Below, piece by piece: positions 61,553 to 64,000 of a stretch of 64,000 nt of DNA; the stretch's first letter is position 1, and each line of letters starts with the position of its first letter. The stretch comes from Lachnospiraceae bacterium (lineage in GTDB: Bacteria; Bacillota; Clostridia; Lachnospirales; Lachnospiraceae). The DNA lies in assembly GCA_017527205.1 (NCBI GenBank), contig JAFXQK010000064.1, forward strand, positions 124,001 through 188,000, in the 5' to 3' direction. The position numbers were made by a program, and so were the translations under genes. The notes beneath the pieces are model-generated. The model had not been told where the DNA came from, did not search any database, and saw only the letters and a list, made by a program, of their open reading frames with translations.

Positions 61553-62101
61553 TCAAACGCTCATAAAGGATCTGCAGATATTTTGCAAAAGCTCTTTTGT
61601 CTCCTCATCAGAGAGATCATAATCCCCAGTCATCGTCATACATGCCGCACCGTGAATAAAGATCCAAAGCTTCATAAACAGCCCGCTCGGATTCTTGCAC
61701 CCTTGCGCCGTCGCAATCTGAATCTCCGTCCGCACGTTCTCCGTATTGCCATTTAATACCTCATAGAAGGATTTCTTTTTCTTCTCCCCTACAAACAAGA
61801 TTCGAAAGAGCTCTTTCTCCTCTTTTGCAAACGCAATGTAAGCCAGTCCTAAATTACAAAATGGAAATTTTTCCGTGCGTGGATACATGCGATAGAATTC
61901 CTGAAAAGCAAGGGCTGCACGCTCATAAACACCGTCCATGAGCTCCTCCATGTTTTGAAAGGTACGAAAGATCGGTTGCGTGGAGCAATTTGCCTGTTCC
62001 GCCACGTTTCTCGCAGTGATCCCCTGCATTCCCTCCGTGCGGGCAATGTTGTACGCCGCGTCTATAATCATTTGCTTTGTAATGCTTTCCTTCCGTGCCA
62101 T
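61553..62101 (-). CDS. TetR-family transcriptional regulator
   Basis: A 182-residue regulator. N-terminal helix-turn-helix IIDAAYNIARTEGMQGITARNVAEQANCSTQPIFRTF (about residues 12-48, as conserved blocks). The ligand-binding half is not specific. AGGAGG precedes the ATG. Its stop overlaps the flavoprotein gene, so the two form an operon. A palindrome next to its own -10 box (62220-62231) suggests autorepression. Confidence 0.92.
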   Translation of the reverse strand: MARKESITKQMIIDAAYNIARTEGMQGITARNVAEQANCSTQPIFRTFQNMEELMDGVYERAALAFQEFYRMYPRTEKFPFCNLGLAYIAFAKEEKELFRILFVGEKKKKSFYEVLNGNTENVRTEIQIATAQGCKNPSGLFMKLWIFIHGAACMTMTGDYDLSDEETKELLQNICRSFMSV

Positions 62102-62219
62102 ATCGCCCTCCTCACATTGAGACAGTACAATCCCTATTCAATGTAACATTTCCATGAAATGCGTTTCCTTGCCAATATGTTGTGCGCTAAAAGTGTTTTT
62201 CTCAAAAAAACATAATATG

Positions 62220-62231
62220 TAACACTTGTTA
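62220..62231. promoter_or_regulatory. Candidate operator for the TetR regulator
   Basis: TAACACTTGTTA: arms TAACA and TGTTA around a 2-base centre. It starts at the last base of the -10 box and covers the likely start site, where a bound TetR dimer would block polymerase. The arms are shorter than many TetR sites. Confidence 0.45.
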
Positions 62232-62259
62232 TCGTATCTTTATCTCAACGAAATGTCAA
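62231..62259 (-). promoter_or_regulatory. Predicted promoter for tetR-flavoprotein operon
   Basis: Minus strand TTGACA (62259-62254), 17 bases, TACGAT (62236-62231). The leader is about 125 bases; nothing else in the 224-base gap is recognised. Confidence 0.6.
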
Positions 62260-62325
62260 GACTTTCTCTAAACAAACCTTGTCATTCTTCGTTCACAAGA
62301 TGATAGTTTTCACCTCTATTTTCAT

Positions 62326-63054
62326 TTATTTTCTCACCAATTCATTATACATCTTATCCATCCGTTCCTTCTCTTCCCGCTCATAAGCATCCCTGCGCTT
62401 CTTTTCTTCTTCAATTTCTATCTCATGGCGCTTACTTAGGACGTCGATAAGAATGTTTTCGTGCACGATCTTGACGCTGTAAGTATCAAAATTAAATTTC
62501 TCGGAAAGCCAATAAGCCAGGCGGCTGTCGGAATTGATAAAGCCAAGGAACATCATGCGAAGTCCGCCAAATATCATAACCGTTCCTAGAAAGAGCGTTG
62601 GGTAGGTTAAACCTAGCCAGGCCTCCTTAAGCGCCTTCATCTCCATCTTGACATTCGGACTGGCAAAACCAAAAATCAGTCCACCAATTGTCGAAAGAAA
62701 TGCGCCTAAAGCAACGGGCTTCCAAATCTTCTTTTGTTCTTCCTGCAGATGCTTTACATATTTTTGTTTCCGAACAAGCTCCTGCTTTATCGCATAGTTC
62801 ACGCCACGCGCAACATGAATGTATTCTGAGCTTTCTTCAAAGGGCTTTGACTGTAGGCGCGAAATCCAATGGCCACGCGCAAAAGAGACTATGGAAATCA
62901 CTCCGGTCAAAACAGATAATATCACCCATCCCATGACCTTGGCACTATCTTTTTCCAGCGTCAGTCTCATGATTGCCAAAACGATATTGATCATGGTAAG
63001 CGTCATTAGAGACATCGTGATCCAACAGAACCGATCTACCGTATATTTCTTCAT
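62326..63054 (-). CDS. Hypothetical membrane protein, 242 aa
   Basis: Not recognised. Four hydrophobic segments can be seen: about residues 10-30, 40-60, 112-130 and 148-172. A 50-residue charged loop lies between the second and third, and a C-terminal Glu/Lys/Arg-rich helix (about 205-242, EEEKKRRDAYEREEKERMDK) looks like a coiled coil. GGAGG precedes the ATG, which overlaps the regulator stop (ATGA). Co-transcription with the two-component genes suggests a link to their signal. Confidence 0.75.
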   Translation of the reverse strand: MKKYTVDRFCWITMSLMTLTMINIVLAIMRLTLEKDSAKVMGWVILSVLTGVISIVSFARGHWISRLQSKPFEESSEYIHVARGVNYAIKQELVRKQKYVKHLQEEQKKIWKPVALGAFLSTIGGLIFGFASPNVKMEMKALKEAWLGLTYPTLFLGTVMIFGGLRMMFLGFINSDSRLAYWLSEKFNFDTYSVKIVHENILIDVLSKRHEIEIEEEKKRRDAYEREEKERMDKMYNELVRK

Positions 63055-63734
63055 GGTTCCTCCAAGCGATAGCCCATGCCGCGCACGGTTTTAATGATAT
63101 TTCCATCCACGTCACCAAGCTTCTCACGAATGCGCTTCATGGTAACGGAAAGCGTGTTATCATTGACATAGTTCCCATACAAATCCCATACAGCCGCAAG
63201 AATTTCTTCGCGGCTAAAGATTTTTCCGGGATGGGAAAGCATGGCCGAAAGGATTCGGAATTCAAGCTTTGTAAGTATTACTTCTTGATCTCCCAAGAAA
63301 ACTTTCCCGCTTTCAGGATTCATGCTAAGATTGCCGCATTTCATAAGTCTTGGTTCAGCAATCCCAGCCGCTTCGTAATGCCGCAATCCATTTCGAATTC
63401 TGGAAATCAATTCTCTATTGCGAAATGGCTTCATGACATAATCAACGGCTCCTAAATCAAACCCCTTGACCACGTCGCTTTCTTCTTCCCTTGCCGTCAG
63501 AAAAATTACAGGAACGTCAAATCGTTCCCGAACAAATTTACAAAGTTCAAATCCATCCCCGTCAGGGAGCGTTATGTCAAGAAGTACCAAGTTGAAACTT
63601 TCCTTTGCGCTCAATGCATCTTTAGCCTCTTTCACGCAATATGCAACCTTTGTCTCAAACCCTTCCTGTTCCAATAAGTATTTCAGCCCTAGCACTATGG
63701 CCTCATTATCTTCTACCAGTAAAATCCGTTCCAA
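63051..63734 (-). CDS. OmpR-family response regulator
   Basis: A 227-residue regulator. Receiver: LLVEDNEAIV, LVLLDITLPDGDG (phospho-acceptor Asp, about residue 52), VIFLTAREEE and YVMKPFRNREL. The winged helix domain (about 130-225) ends KTVRGMGYRLEEP. It starts at TTG (63734), with GGGGG 8 bases before; no in-frame ATG is suitably placed. It lies 12 bases after the kinase gene, so the order is kinase then regulator, less usual. Confidence 0.93.
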   Translation of the reverse strand: MERILLVEDNEAIVLGLKYLLEQEGFETKVAYCVKEAKDALSAKESFNLVLLDITLPDGDGFELCKFVRERFDVPVIFLTAREEESDVVKGFDLGAVDYVMKPFRNRELISRIRNGLRHYEAAGIAEPRLMKCGNLSMNPESGKVFLGDQEVILTKLEFRILSAMLSHPGKIFSREEILAAVWDLYGNYVNDNTLSVTMKRIREKLGDVDGNIIKTVRGMGYRLEEP

Positions 63735-63746
63735 GTCTCCATCCCC

Positions 63747-64000
63747 CTACACGGAATACTTCAAAATCCTTACATAGAAACAGGTTCCATTCTCACCAGA
63801 CTCCACCGTGATGGAACCATTTTGTCTCTCAACCACTTCCTTCGCAAGCGCCAGACCGATTCCCACATTCTCGTTTTCCACCTTTGATGCGCGGTAGAAT
63901 CGTTCAAATAAATGCTTCTGGTCGAGATCGGAAATCCCCTCGCCGTGATCCCTAACAGACACTTGACAATACACCTCATTTTCCGATATCTCTATCTCAA
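63747..64000 (-). CDS. Sensor histidine kinase, C-terminal part (cut by window edge)
   Basis: Only the last 84 codons are present; the frame is open to the window edge. It is the end of a HATPase domain: VRDHGEGISDLDQKHLFERFYRA holds the G1 box (DHGEGI), and GIGLALAKEVVERQNG the G2 box. The sensor region and phospho-His lie outside. It belongs with the regulator 12 bases downstream. Confidence 0.88.
   Translation of the reverse strand, partial: EIEISENEVYCQVSVRDHGEGISDLDQKHLFERFYRASKVENENVGIGLALAKEVVERQNGSITVESGENGTCFYVRILKYSV

Noticed and set aside
63747..63974. A complete small gene starting at an internal GTG
   Set aside because: The frame stays open to the window edge and continues the beta strand of a HATPase domain, so it is a cut-off kinase.
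1..64000. Apparent excess of ACGT tetramers in coding regions
   Set aside because: Seen by eye only. A count against a codon-shuffled control would decide; I could not do it.
1..64000. tRNA, rRNA, tmRNA or SRP RNA genes
   Set aside because: No cloverleaf or conserved rRNA/SRP blocks were seen in the gaps, which are mostly short; a covariance scan was not possible.

Overview
The window comes from the chromosome of an anaerobic, endospore-forming member of the Clostridia, most likely Lachnospiraceae. The evidence is an oxygen-sensitive class III ribonucleotide reductase (nrdD-nrdG), a six-gene Rnf ferredoxin:NAD+ oxidoreductase operon, sporulation genes (spoIVA, cotJA-cotJB-cotJC, a SleB-like hydrolase), a T-box in front of tyrS, and the ylxM-ffh-rpsP-khpA-rimM-trmD-rplS cluster typical of Firmicutes. 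Almost every gene lies on the minus strand, so the sequence is best read from 64000 down to 1. Only three genes are on the plus strand: an acyltransferase, prs and a YprB-like nuclease. I saw no rRNA, tRNA, CRISPR array, transposase or prophage. The species is not identified.

Layout in window order. 1-6066: mutL (first 49 bases only), mutS, a SulP anion transporter and miaB, behind one promoter. 6117-9040: an AGCS amino-acid/cation symporter, the cotJ operon and a 340-base non-coding stretch of direct and inverted repeats. 9051-13510: degV, dut, nrdG, nrdD, the last with two NrdR boxes under its promoter. 13629-18174: a WYL regulator, a 57-residue membrane protein, a membrane-anchored MutS-like ATPase, cdd and punA, with 13-base tandem repeats in the punA leader. 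18222-25146: spoIVA, tyrS with its T-box leader, an isochorismatase-LURP-like fusion, a small unknown, a VWA protein and a MoxR ATPase. 25273-32494: a plus-strand acyltransferase, gpsA, plsY, der, a DUF512/radical SAM protein, then prs between two related hairpins. 32493-45678: a two-component pair, pgeF, yraN, rnhB, two signal peptidases around rbgA, rplS, a TrmD-GNAT fusion, rimM, khpA, rpsP, ffh, ylxM. 45767-49768: a HelD-type ATPase with an extra C-terminal domain, and a SleB-like hydrolase. 49846-55040: rnfC-D-G-E-A-B. 55292-64000: YprB-like nuclease, cheR, rpsA, ispH, cmk, an HI0933-family flavoprotein, a TetR regulator, and a kinase-regulator-membrane protein cluster cut by the window end.

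The genes are mostly housekeeping: mismatch repair, tRNA modification, dNTP supply under anoxia, purine and pyrimidine salvage, phospholipid synthesis, ribosome maturation and protein export, energy conservation through Rnf, and spore formation. The unusual features sit on this background. They are: a HelD protein fused to what looks like the N-terminal beta-sandwich of a GH31 glycosidase; a TrmD-acetyltransferase fusion; an isochorismatase-LURP-like fusion beside a MoxR/VWA pair; an RnfE with a four-cysteine tail; and a family of three long hairpins (at 30.9, 32.4 and 59.3 kb) with fixed ends and compensating changes in the stem. One hairpin lies in a divergent promoter region, one is nested in a 180-base palindrome between convergent genes, and one sits directly in front of the ispH ribosome binding site like an attenuator. 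All functional statements rest on reading the sequence; no database search was run.
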